Program-made: the position numbers and the translations under genes
Assembly (NCBI GenBank): GCA_039720395.1
Contig: CM077826.1
Location: forward strand, 37,042,790-37,106,789
DNA length: 64,000 nt
Direction: 5' to 3'
DNA from: Liquidambar formosana
Lineage: Eukaryota > Streptophyta > Magnoliopsida > Saxifragales > Altingiaceae
Notes under the pieces: model-generated
Told to the model about the DNA's origin: nothing
Seen by the model: the letters and a program-made list of their open reading frames with translations, nothing else
Database searches by the model: none
Shown here: positions 47,618-57,686 of the stretch, one piece after another
How the letters are laid out: each line of letters begins with the position of its first letter
Position numbering within the stretch: the stretch's first letter is position 1

Positions 47618-49271
47618 TGTTGGGAATCATACAAGAGGGAAGAATAGAAGTGCGGAATATAAAAATTTTTCCCTTTGATTCCACAGCCCATGAATCTAAC
47701 TATGCATATACAAAATCAAACCCTAACTATAAAGAAGGTTAGAACACTTACAGAATTTTTGTCTTCTCCTTTTAGCTCCAAGCTTTGATTCCGGACAGCG
47801 GTGAATGAGCAGCCCAAGTGTGCTGCCTCCAACAGTATCCACACCTAGCTAGAGCTCCAAGTCCTTTCCCCTTTTCCCTTGTTGTTGCTAGTGTAGGAGA
47901 AGAGTGGAGAGAGAGAGAGGGGGCTGGAAAATTTCGGCCAGCCCCTTGGGGTTTCTTCTTGCAATAATGTCATGACTTCAAAGTGTGACTTATATAGTCC
48001 ACACTCAAGGGGGCCGGCCCTAGGGGGAAACCCTATTAGGGTGTTATGCAATTTCTCTAAATTGCACAATAACCCCTATAAATTATGTCAAATATAAATA
48101 GGCCTCAAAGAACTATTCTTTATGCACTCATACCCTTTCTCTCATAGACTTTAAAGCTCATCTTGCATGATCAGTGTGTGACCCATTGGGTTCACATCAT
48201 CAAGTAGTAGGAATAGCACGAGGTGTGCACAATGGAACTCTTTCCATTTAGGGTCTTATTGGAACTCCTTCCAATCCCCTAATTGATTATAACTCACTTA
48301 TATCAATTAGGGCTTCTACTAACCATGAATAACACCTAGCATATGGTTCATGGTGTTGTCCTTAATGAAGTGAATAAGATCTAACATAGAACCCTTCTGT
48401 TATAGTTTGTAGGTTACAATTGCATCCTTCCATTTACACAATGTCTCCAATTGAACTAATAGGACATGGAAGTCTGTCAAGTCCCTAGTTCAATTACTTT
48501 ATACTCATTCATAAATACCAACTCAATGATGAACTTATGGAAACTCCTTTCCATATTCACACTGCCATGGCCATGGACTGAATGAGTTATATTATGAATG
48601 CTATATGAGACATTCTCTCTCTTTTTCCTGAGAGTAGTGGATTCCTTGTTGATCACTCACATGCCTTCATACACATAGCAATAGGGCCAATGAACACCTT
48701 TACAGACCCTTGAATAGGATCTGCACTTAGTGTTATCAAACTTCTAAAGCTACATGCATAAGGTAACTATGGTGTCTCAGGTCTAAGGATTACTTGTACT
48801 ACTATAACATTGAGAAACTGATTGACAGGCAGGTTAAAACTCCATTCAGTTTATCTCAAATCTTTGGTCACATTCAGTGTACCTATTCTATTAACAGGCA
48901 CCCACCTGTTGGTTGTAGTGTCTCCACACAAATAGCTTGAGACCAGCTATCTTCCTATAAAGTCAACCTAACAAGTGCTAGTCCTATGGTTCATTACTGT
49001 CCATCATAGTGAACCTTAACTAGGAATGATTTAGGAGTTTAGTACAGAGATATATTTACAGTCTCATAATTACAACTCTTTGTAATTCAATATTCTCAAT
49101 TCTAACTCCTTGGACATATTATGTAAATATAAATGATGCATGCAAACATAATAGAATAAGCCCTTTTATTAAATCAATAATAAATGTGACATACATAAAT
49201 GAAATCAAATGATTGTTCCTTTATCCCTAAACAATTATCTCTATGATTGGCTCTAGGGCATAACTCTAACA
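47618..49271 (-). repeat. 5' LTR of the copia element
   Basis: 1654 bp, with the same ends as the 3' LTR and about 26 differences by eye, mostly transitions. TATA box at 47989-48000. Confidence 0.92.
47989..48000 (-). promoter_or_regulatory. TATA box in copia 5' LTR
   Basis: GGACTATATAAG on the minus strand, identical to the box in the 3' LTR. Confidence 0.6.
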
Positions 49272-49984
49272 GTATCCTAGGTTTTTCTTTTTCTTTTTAT
49301 CCATTTGTCCATCACATATTTGCTAGAGGAGTAGGATGGACTTATGCTTCATCATTTGTCCATTACATATTTGCTAGAGGAGTAGGATGGACCCATGCTT
49401 ACTCATTTGTCCATCATATATTTGCTAGAAGAGTAGGATGGATCCATGCTTATTCATTTATCCATCACATATTTACTAGAGGAGTAGGATGGATCTGTTT
49501 CTTATTCTCTATCTCTCTTACATGCTTTCCATATCTCTTTTATTTGTTCATGAATGTTTACATGCTTTATGGATGTTCTTGAATGAATGAATGATTATGG
49601 ATGATTCTTTACATATGCATGGTGATTAATTAGAAAGTGATTGAAATAGCCCATATAAATTCAGAGACCCATTTTGGGGCGATGTGGGTGCCTATAGGAT
49701 GTTTCCTAGAACCTTCCCACATCATAACTTAGTCTCCAAATCCTCTCTTGTTTTGATTAGACCTGCTTTTCCTTGATCGAAGTCATGTGTTTGGTTTTCT
49801 AAAGGTTTCTTTTTAAAACTATTTTCATGGTTTTCCTTTTTTTCCTTAAAAATTGAGGTGGCGACTCCTTGTTTGTTATGTTTTTGTGAACCTTTTAAAA
49901 ACCATATTTTTATTCATTTAAATTTCTACAAGTCTTTTTAAAAAAAGGGTTTCCCCTCCCCCCGATCGAAACCCATGGTTCACA
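49272..49984 (+). repeat. tail of a Tat-like gypsy LTR
   Basis: It begins GTATCCTAGGTTTTTC, which lies about 400 bp from the end of the G4 LTR (37497), and ends CCATGGTTCACA like the other gypsy LTRs. It contains four copies of a ~57-bp repeat (about 49304-49500) carrying CCATCACATATTTGCTAGAG and GAGTAGGATGGA. The gene-like ORF at 49247-49582 is a product of this repeat. The 5' part of the LTR was lost when the copia sequence arrived or recombined. Confidence 0.8.
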
Positions 49985-50533
49985 GCCGCCAACAAGAATA
50001 TCAAGAAGATACTACAGAAAATGGCTGACGCATATATCGATTGGCATGAGAAACTTCCATTGGCATTATGGGGATGCAAAACGTCAGTCAGATCATCAAC
50101 AGGGGCTACGCCGTATGCTTTAGTGTATGGGATGGAGGCTATTCTACCAGTGGAATCGGAAGTTCCTTCACTAAGAGTTGCTATGGAGAGTCAGTTGGAA
50201 GAGGTAGACTAGATTAAAGGCCGTTATGACGAGTTGGCATTGTTAGATGAAAGGCAATTGAGGGCTCTATACCATGTGCAGGGGTACCAGAGAAGAGTTA
50301 CAAGGGCATTCAACAAACATGTCAAAGACAGGGGCTTAAAGAAAGGGGATTTGCTTCTAAAAGAAGTCAGAGCTCTAGTTTTCGATCCACGGGGCAAATT
50401 CAAGCCAAGCTGGGGAGGCCTATACATCATTAAAGAAATCCTACCAGGTGGAGCTATTCATATCATGGATTTAGATGGAAATGAGTTTACTCGTCCTACC
50501 AATCTAGATCAATTGAAGAAGTATCTCATTTGA
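49985..50533 (+). pseudogene. gypsy integrase, C-terminal half
   Basis: Starting at the very first base after the LTR tail, the frame reads AANKNIKKILQKM, DWHEKLPLALWGCKTSVRSS and GATPYALVYGMEAILPVE, the familiar end of the gypsy integrase core. It continues into the C-terminal region (YDELALLDERQLRALYH, DRGLKKGDLLLK, LKKYLI) and stops at 50531-50533. One in-frame TAG at 50210-50212 stands where tryptophan is usual. Everything from gag to the integrase catalytic core is missing between the LTR tail and this piece. Pol ends here, so what follows is the region between pol and the 3' LTR. Confidence 0.85.
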
Positions 50534-50913
50534 AGATTGCTAGGTTGAAAACCCGTGAAGGCAACCTAAGTCAAAGAATTTGAACTACAAGGACCTAATT
50601 CCCAAAAAAAAAAAGAAAAAAAGAAAAAGAAAAAGAAAGAAAGAAAGAAAAGAAAAAGAAAAAGATGGGGATACCTAGGCAACCCATAAAGTTACTTTGG
50701 GTGCGGTCCAAACAACATAACAAATCTCGAAAGTAAATTATTATTGGCAATTCATTTGAAACGAATTAATTGACATAGCAATTTATTGGTGTTAAGTAGA
50801 AGAACTATTGACATGTCATAGATATTCTATTCCTTAAGTCTTCAGGTTCTCTTGAGTTTCTTCAGAGTCATTTTGTCTATCTTCTTTCTTTCTTTCTCGA
50901 GTCTTCTTTTCTT
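50534..50913 (+). other. post-pol spacer with A/G-rich tract
   Basis: After the integrase stop there is a ~64-base run of only A and G (50605-50668, AAAGAAAGAAAG-type), followed by AT-rich sequence. No coding sequence is supported. Confidence 0.55.
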
Positions 50914-52284
50914 TCATAAATCATGGTCGTGTGCTACCTCCACTGCCTCAAGAATATCTTCTCTGCAAGGTCCAAGTCTAGTGTCCTTGATAAGGTCATA
51001 AATTCTTTCTCTACGGGAAGTCTCCCTTTCGCCCAAATCATCCTTCAACCACTGTTTGTATTCTTGACTCATCTTGAAAGGTCCTTCGGTGTTTACAATT
51101 CGAGTTAATTTCAAGTCCGTAGGCTAATGAGTCCTCGCCCACTTTACCATAGTAAGACCGACAGGTTCCACAGAACAACAAGGTCCTTTTAAGGATGGTA
51201 TGGTTTGCATAGCGCCCATCTGGCGAAGAATTCTCGAAGTCCAATAGAAGGAAGTCGACCTCAACCCTATGAGTTTGACAAAAGCACACCTCGAGGTTCG
51301 AAAGAGCACTTATTCTTTACACCCCCATATAAAGACAAGCCATTTAATGTTCCACCATGACAGTGTTTGAAAGTAACCTAACCAATCTCTTAAAGAGAAT
51401 GGCCCGAGAAGCTCAACTCAGCGAAGATAGAAGTGCTGGGGCTTATATAGATTGACAGCGGTAGGAGATAAAAATTTGAAGCGCTCGAGCAACCACATTT
51501 GCAATAAAAGGGGCTACCTCCTAATAGTACTTTAGGGTTGCCATGAACTTTATCTAAACCATTCAAAGTCTTAGCTAACACCAGGGGAATTATGTTATGA
51601 TGCTTAAGGAGAGGGGCAATCAACTCACATATTTGAACAGGGACTTGAAGAGTGCCGGTAGAGATAAGAAAGCAACCAATTAAACAAAAAGTGAATGCAT
51701 GCTGAAGTTCAAGGATAAAAGCCAAAGTACCTTTGCTATCATGAGCCAAGAAGGACGTTGCTAACTTCATTAAGTCCACCATATAATCCTTTACAAAGAT
51801 CGTTACATCTTTTTAAAGGATGCTAAGAAAGTCCGAGAAAGAAGCAATGTAATCTAAATAAGGTGTAGGAAGGATGAAAGGTCCTGCGGGTGAAACTCCA
51901 AATAAAGCACAGAATTCCTCCATGGTTGGGCATAATTCTTCATAATTGAACCCAGAAATAGGTGGCAGCAATAAGGAAGGTCGTTTCGAGCTTTATGTGC
52001 CTTATAGAGAGCAACGGTTCTAGGCCAAAGCACTTAAACTCAGTTTTGTGTTTGGCAACCATGACTGTCAAAAACCCTCTCAAGAATCCATCCAAGGCTT
52101 CCATAATTATTTTCAATGAAAATAAGTGAGTTAGAAGGCTTCCCTCATGTGTTTTTATAGGGAAAAGGTCACAAATTTTAGTCCTGAAAGGAGTAGAATC
52201 GTCAAAATAGCAAAATTCCTGAAAAATTATGAAAAAACGCGTCGACCTTGGGTAACCGTCCGGGGTTGGACGGTCAGCCGTCAA
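50914..52284 (-). pseudogene. decayed antisense gene between pol and LTR (PMD/DUF7745-like relic)
   Basis: Minus-strand pieces in changing frames read in order. A start-containing piece (52284-51940) has EALDGFLRGFLTVM. An adjacent-frame piece (about 51960-51850) reads ELCPTMEEFCALFGVSPAG, which recalls the PTxEEF core of plant DUF7745-type proteins. A further piece (51782-51390) has ICELIAPLLKHHNIIPLVLA. Then come two end pieces (51289-51038 and 51114-50914), the last with EGPFKMSQEYKQWLKDDLG and the basic GERETSRRERIYDLI. Several stops and frame changes separate them. The function is unknown; such proteins are found in plant genomes and in extra ORFs of Tat-type gypsy elements. The family name is a recollection and needs a profile search. 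Confidence 0.5.
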
Positions 52285-52607
52285 GGCCTAGACGGCTAAC
52301 CGTCCAGGCCTAGACGGTCACTTGAGCCTCCACCTTTTTTTTGCATTGTTTCGCCCGGTTTTGCCTATTTTCGCTTCCAAATGGCCTCTTTAGGCCATTT
52401 TAACTCCTATAAGCTCATATTGACTCAAATTTTCATTAAAAAATGCATCACAACATCATCATAATAGATTCTAAGAGGCACCACAAGTATCCATACTAAG
52501 GGTTAAGAAAGAGGTTCAAGAGTTGCAATTACAGAACACAGCATGAAATGCAAAAAGATTACCATTGTTTCATTATTTTTACAATCCCAACAAAGAAGGA
52601 AGAGAAC
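52285..52607. other. spacer between the two antisense genes
   Basis: It contains a GC-richer stretch (52240-52330) with repeated GACGGCTAACCGTCC-like inverted sequence. Similar CGGCTAGCC/CGGTCAGCC repeats occur inside the gypsy LTRs (7030-7090, 35400-35460, 55440-55510, 60180-60245). No gene is seen. Confidence 0.5.
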
Positions 52608-54560
52608 TCAACGAGTCCCATAGCTTCTTTTGCGACTCGACCCAGCTCCATCACAACCCCCGCGAGGCGCTCTAGGAGGGCGCATTGATTGTGGCGGCTG
52701 TGATGACGGAGTTTGCTGCAAATAAACTAAAGTATGAGAATAGGGTGGGATAAAAACTTCAAATAGGGAATTTAAAATAGGTTGAACACTTACTGTAGCG
52801 TCCAAACGGGCTTCCACCATGGACTTGGCTAAGCTTATCCTCACAAGATCACGTCTCAAGCCCTCGTTAAGGTCGATAAACTCCTAGGCATACGCCGCGG
52901 GCACCTACGACAATAAAAAAGATTAATTGAAGGTAATGTCAAAAGGAAAATACCCATAAAGAGAACTTACCTATTCTCGACTTGGGTCGATCTTAAGGGA
53001 CTCATTGAAAGCAGGATGGGTGATGGCAGTCTTGACAAAGTCCGCCCTACAACACAAATCCACAAACCAATTAGGCCAAGGCAAGGGCAGTGACCGATCC
53101 TCCTCCATTTCATCCTCCTCAGAACCATGAGTCACCCTTGTAGCTGAGCCCACTGTCGAGCTATGCCTTCGTGCTCGTCGACCCTGCAAATGTTCACTTG
53201 TTAAATAAAAGTCTCTATTAAAAAGGAAGATAATGAAAGCATCAAAGACTTACCCCTTAAGGAGGGAAGCCAGTTACCCTAGGTCTCATAAGATATTGCT
53301 GATAGAAAGTGTCATATACAATGTTGGGAGAAGTGTATTCTCTAACATCCCAACCCCTCAAAGCTTCCCTCAACTCAGCCCCTTCCATCGAGTTGGCATG
53401 CCTCATGTTTAATGGTGGCGACATCGAGGTCACAGCTCCATTCACATCGCCTTTGACCTGTCGGAAGACCCTTTCCCCCAAGTACTAGTACCTGCCCACG
53501 GGGCCTTCCAAGAGCACCCTCTTGCCAATCAACTCTAAGCTAGGAATACATCGCTTGGGTAACATTGGTACCCATATCTTCCATAGATCCCATTTAATTT
53601 GTTCAATGTCCACAATAAGAAATTGAAAGAAAAAAAGAAAAGAAAAAGAATAGGGAGAGAATTTCACCATATCAGCCATTAGGCTTGCTAGGTGAGCTCT
53701 AGCATGGGTGTAATCATGACGATTTGCCACCTGGAAGGACAATAAGTGGGAGAGTAATTTTTTAGGGTAGGCCATTCTATGGTTTCCTCAGCAAGAGATG
53801 GGCGGCATAGGTTGAGGTATTCATAACACCAGACCTATCAAGAATTGAAAGAAGAGTTAAAAGAAAAGAAAACATAAGAAAATGAGAAAAGAAATAAAAG
53901 GGAAGTACTATTACCTCCCAAACAAAAGGCATCCCCCCAAAATCCTTTGTGATGCTATGGGACATGTCAAACATCATCCGATACATGGTAGCCAAAGCAG
54001 CTCTTCCCCAATTGAATTTCCTAATCTTGCCAACATCTTCTATGCTTGCAAGAAGGCCCAGAGGGGCTAAGTCACCAGTGCCAGTGAAGAATGTGTATGA
54101 AATCATGTAAAGAAGGAATGCCCTTGTTATACAATCGGGGCTTGCACCTGTGCTCTCCTTTTGCTTTGCAAATTTGTTAAATAGCCAGGTGCGGCGCACC
54201 GCTTTCTTGATTACCTCAACTTCCATTTCAAGATAGGCTAGAAGATAATCCTCATCTGTGGATGCATCTTCATAAAATTCCAAGCTCTTGCCCTTAATGC
54301 TCAGACCCATGATCATGGTAAAGTCTTTGGGGGTTAACGTCATCTCCCCAAAACTAAAGTGGAATGTGTTGGTGGTGTCCCACCATAATTCAAACAAGGC
54401 AAGTAAGGCTTGCCTGTCACATTGATCGTTCCACAAAGAATCTAGAAACGGGCCAAAACCGGCCTTTTCAACATGGTTCTTGGCTATGGGTTGGAAGTTT
54501 TTCATGTTCCGCCACCATTCAATAAGTCCTTTCATAGAGGACCTAGTGCGGATGTCTTGA
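52608..54560 (-). pseudogene. antisense multi-exon plant mobile domain (PMD) gene in a gypsy element
   Basis: Exon 1 (54535-53915, possibly from 54555) holds the PMD signature: LWNDQCDRQALLALFELWW, then FHFSFGEMTLTPKDFTMIMG. Next come 53834 to about 53674 (YEYLNLCRPSLAEETIEWP; HDYTHARAHLASLMADM after a frame change), about 53614-53254 (LPKRCIPSLELIGKRVLL, YLGERVFRQ), 53183-52971, 52904-52794, and 52715-52608, ending RSYGTR and TGA. Four introns have GT-AG borders and all are phase 0; the intron before 53614 lacks a clean AG. In-frame stops at 53482, 53257, 52971 and 52884, plus the frame change near 53725, make it a probable pseudogene. PMD proteins of plants (MAIN/MAIL type) act in silencing and genome stability. 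Its place, antisense between pol and LTR, fits the extra ORFs known in Tat elements. Confidence 0.75.
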
Positions 54561-54727
54561 AAGTTGAGCTATAGTCATTGAAATTTAAGAGTTAGTTGAG
54601 AGAACATGGAAATAATAAGCTTACACTAGCAATTGGTTTCAAATTGTTTTCTAAAAATATCAAATAAGTTGTTTTTATTCATGAAATGAATTGCTAATGA
54701 ATATTTATGAGTTTACTTGTTCATATG
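54561..54727. other. short AT-rich spacer before the LTR
   Basis: No polypurine tract precedes the LTR start (ACTTGTTCATATG then TGTCACACC). That argues against this LTR being the original 3' LTR of the element carrying the integrase and PMD gene. Confidence 0.5.
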
Positions 54728-56825
54728 TGTCACACCCCATTTTTGCACCACTTTACTAGGGTTCATCATTTCATGCATGTTTTTGTTTTGTTTTTTAGTC
54801 TAGTCACTTGCATTAGTTTTCTAAAGTCACAAGGACAATGGATATGAATTTTGGTTCAATTCCGAGTTGATCTTGAGGGATAATTAGAGCTTTTGTGACT
54901 TGAGGGGCATAATCGTCTTTTAAGTCCCAAACTTTTCATTTGACCTTGGAATGATCTCTAAATTATCAATTGGAGTTCATATGGATGCATAGGAGGTATT
55001 TCTAGTGTCAATTTGATAAATCAATGGCTCGGGATTAAAATGGCTCGATGTAGTTCAAGTTGGTTAATTGACCCTTCTTTGGGTTAGCTCTAATTGACTC
55101 ACAATTACCAACCAAATCTTTTCAAATTGACTTTAATTAGTTATCATTTTACCCCCAAAAGTGTTTTATGAAGTTCAATTTTGCTATGGAAAACATTTGG
55201 TTTGACCCTATGTGCATGCCTATGCTTAGCGAAGGTAGAGCATAGTGGTTAACCGCCTTGTTCAAACCTAACCATGCCCCCATGGTTAGTGGTTTTCACC
55301 CCAAAATGTTCAAAAACATATTCCTCATCGAAACATGGTCGTTTTGGCTTTTGTTTCATCAAAATCGGAGTTAATTTGCCCCCTGAAACACTTCTAGAAG
55401 AATTAAGAGGCAAAATAGGAGAAAAATCAGAAGTGGGCTCGGGTGACCACCCAGCCCCAGGGCGGCTAGCTGCCTGGGCCCAGGTGGCTAGCTACCTAGG
55501 CCCTGGTGGTCACCCGATAGCACTTTCCTAATTGCTCTATGTTTCTTTGCTGAAACGGATTCCTCCTTATTTTGACGAACAAGGACTCTCTTGGACGGGT
55601 TTCCTTCTAGTTTTTGGTAACTTCTGAGTTACTTAAGCCCCAAGGGGGTCTCTAATAGCCCTTGGATTAATTATTAGGGTTTTAATCCCAGCCATTGGTT
55701 AATCCTAATTGAAGTCTATAAATACCCCCTATGCTTCAGCACAAGAGGAGCCACTTTATGCATTAATACTTGAGTGTTTGAGAGAGAATAAGAGAGAGAG
55801 ACTTGGAGGAGAGCTAGAGGACCTGCTGTAGCCTTGAATAAAATTGATTGAAGTCATCCACAAGAGCAAAAAGGAGTCCACACAGCAGCAAGGAAGGCTC
55901 TTCCTAAGATTTGCATGTTAGTGTGTTTGTATGGTTTTGAGCACGTGTAAGGGTGCAAATAGGTGTGGTATTTGTCCTATGGCAAATAGGGCTGCCAATG
56001 CTTGAAATGGCTAATGCTTGGAGCTATTGCGCTCAGGTAAGTGGGTGTGAAGGTGCCCCGATTCACCTCTCTTCCTAACTCTCTCCCTGCTCCCCCTCTA
56101 GGGTTAATTTTTAATATGAATCAATGGTTCTAATCAAAGGTTTCCTTCAATAATAAATTATGTTTTTATCAAAGTTTCCATATTGTGGATTTCTTTCGAA
56201 ACTCAAACTTGGTTTATCTATCATATTCAACTCTTTTTCAAATAAGGAAACCTAGGGTTTTTACTATAGGTTTATATTAGGACTTAACCCTAGTTCTAAT
56301 CGAACTACGTGGACTTTGATCCATGTATTTCGTTGCATGGTTCGTAGGCGCTCTTCGTGAGGCTCAAGTCCGTTCTAGGATCCAAGCATCCTAGGTTTAT
56401 TTCTTTTCTCTTTTCTTTTCTTTATTTTCTGTTTTTATTTGTTTGTTATGCATGGATGCATGAATGAAATATATGATATGCATGCTTTCTTGTGATGATA
56501 TACTTGCTGATTTTTGTATGGAAAGATCTTAATTTAGCCCAAATGAACTGAGAGACCGAAAGGGTGACATGGGTGCCTATAGGCTTTGCCTAGAACCTTC
56601 CCATGTCATAACTTAGCCTCCGAATCCCCGATTCCTTTGGTTTCCAAAAGATTGTTTTTGCCTTTCCTTTTTAAACATGGAGTCATTCAAATTGTTTTCC
56701 TAAAACAAGCTATTTTTAGGGTTTCCTTGTTTCCTTTAAAAAATAAGGTGGCGATTCCTTTTTCTTTTTCAAACCTAACCTATTTCCTCCTCAACCCCTT
56801 GTGGGCCCAATTTCCGGGGTTCACA
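54728..56825 (+). repeat. gypsy LTR (element G6), Tat-like family
   Basis: It starts TGTCACACCCCATTTTTG and ends CCGGGGTTCACA, 2098 bp. It is the shortest complete copy because it lacks the mid-LTR repeats of G1 and G4. It has a TATA-like box at 55717, a splice-donor-like CAGGTAAGT at 56034-56042, and the conserved block at 56298-56370. It is followed by PBS, leader and gag. Confidence 0.87.
55717..55723 (+). promoter_or_regulatory. TATA-like box in G6 LTR
   Basis: TATAAAT about 990 bp into the LTR, at the position matching the boxes at 35661 and 60440. Confidence 0.5.
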
Positions 56826-56828
56826 GTT

Positions 56829-56847
56829 TGGCGACTCCACTGGGGAT
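56829..56847 (+). other. primer binding site of G6 (tRNA-Arg type)
   Basis: TGGCGACTCCACTGGGGAT three bases after the LTR end. It differs from the complement of the plant tRNA-Arg(ACG) 3' end at one position, as I recall that tRNA. Confidence 0.8.
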
Positions 56848-57686
56848 TTGTGGGCTAGACTCTATAAAGTTTAATTGGGCTAAGTTAATTTCTTATGTTT
56901 AATTAAAATCAATCACATGCATCCGCTTGATTGTGTGCTTTCATTCATTGCATTGTGTCCGCAAACTCTTGCATGCTAGGATTAATGTCCCTTGATGTAT
57001 CCTTGCTAATGATGGGCCTAGTTTCAACCTTGGTTTTCCTGATTCCAAGTGTTGGGGCGAAAGCTATCAACCTCTCTTGCCTAGTACCCTTGGGTATATT
57101 AAATGAGTTAATCACGTACTGCTAGACCCACACGGCGTTCCTGATGCCACATGTGGTTAGGTATAAGGATTGCTCAAGCAAGTGAAGGACCCTAGCCTAC
57201 CCTCTTTTAGTTCATGTAGTGGGCCTTGTAGGACACTATGGTCTCACCTTTATGCACCCACAATTGTTTGTAATGATGCTATGCCGTGTTTGTGGTGTGA
57301 GGCTTTATATCTTATGCCCTTAACATGTACCTTTAAACCCTAACCTTCGTTAAGGCCATGGTTTACGAGGAATAAGTTAAGGAAATAGGATGTAAAGCTA
57401 TGTTTGTGATGTGCTAGTCCTAGGGGATTAATTAAACCTAATTGAAGGACTCTATACCCTATTCTTTTAAACATACCCTTAATCCATGACCCTTGTAAAG
57501 GTAATTGGATAAAAGGAATGAATTAATTGAATATGGTGTAGAGACCGAGTTCATTAAGGAAAGTATGGAGGTTTAGGACAAGTCCTTAGGCTAAAGGTTA
57601 AAACTTTTCTATCCATAGATGTGCTGGCTTGGATCCGCAATCCGCAAGGGCGTCTAGTGAGTGTTAAGTCTACCCATCAGACAGAC
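56848..57686 (+). other. G6 leader, no gene seen
   Basis: It matches the leaders of G4 and G1 (phrases CATGCATCCGCTTGATTGTG and ACCTTGGTTTTCCTGATTCC). The small ORF at 56931-57125 has no recognisable domain. Confidence 0.65.

Larger units (their letters stand above)
39252..49271 (-). mobile_element. near-complete Ty1/copia element, ~10.0 kb
   Basis: Read on the minus strand: 5' LTR 49271-47618, tRNA-iMet-type PBS, a 3.0-kb leader, gag 44579-44022, protease about 44010-43690, integrase 43683-43006, RT-RNase H 42978-40921, polypurine tract, and 3' LTR 40906-39252. The two LTRs differ at about 26 sites by eye (about 1.6%), so the insertion is young. A few stop codons make it non-autonomous as it stands. 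The flanks do not match (left ATGAA, right GTATC), so at least one end has been rearranged since insertion. Confidence 0.9.

Noticed and set aside
49247..49582. 111-residue ORF with repeated HHIFARGVGW
   Set aside because: It is encoded by a 57-bp tandem repeat inside a gypsy LTR tail; the periodic protein is a by-product.
53674..53740. Treating the frame change in the PMD gene as a further intron with acceptor TTCCAG
   Set aside because: The acceptor looks good, but no GT donor exists in the preceding exon, so a small deletion between short direct repeats is the simpler reading.
54728..56825. Reading this LTR as the 3' LTR of the element with the PMD gene
   Set aside because: No polypurine tract precedes it, and it is directly followed by a PBS and gag, so it is treated as the 5' LTR of the next element. 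The other reading remains possible.
57621..57686. GTG at 57621 as the start of the gag frame
   Set aside because: GTG starts are not expected in plants. The first ATG in frame, at 57687, gives a sensible acidic N-terminus.
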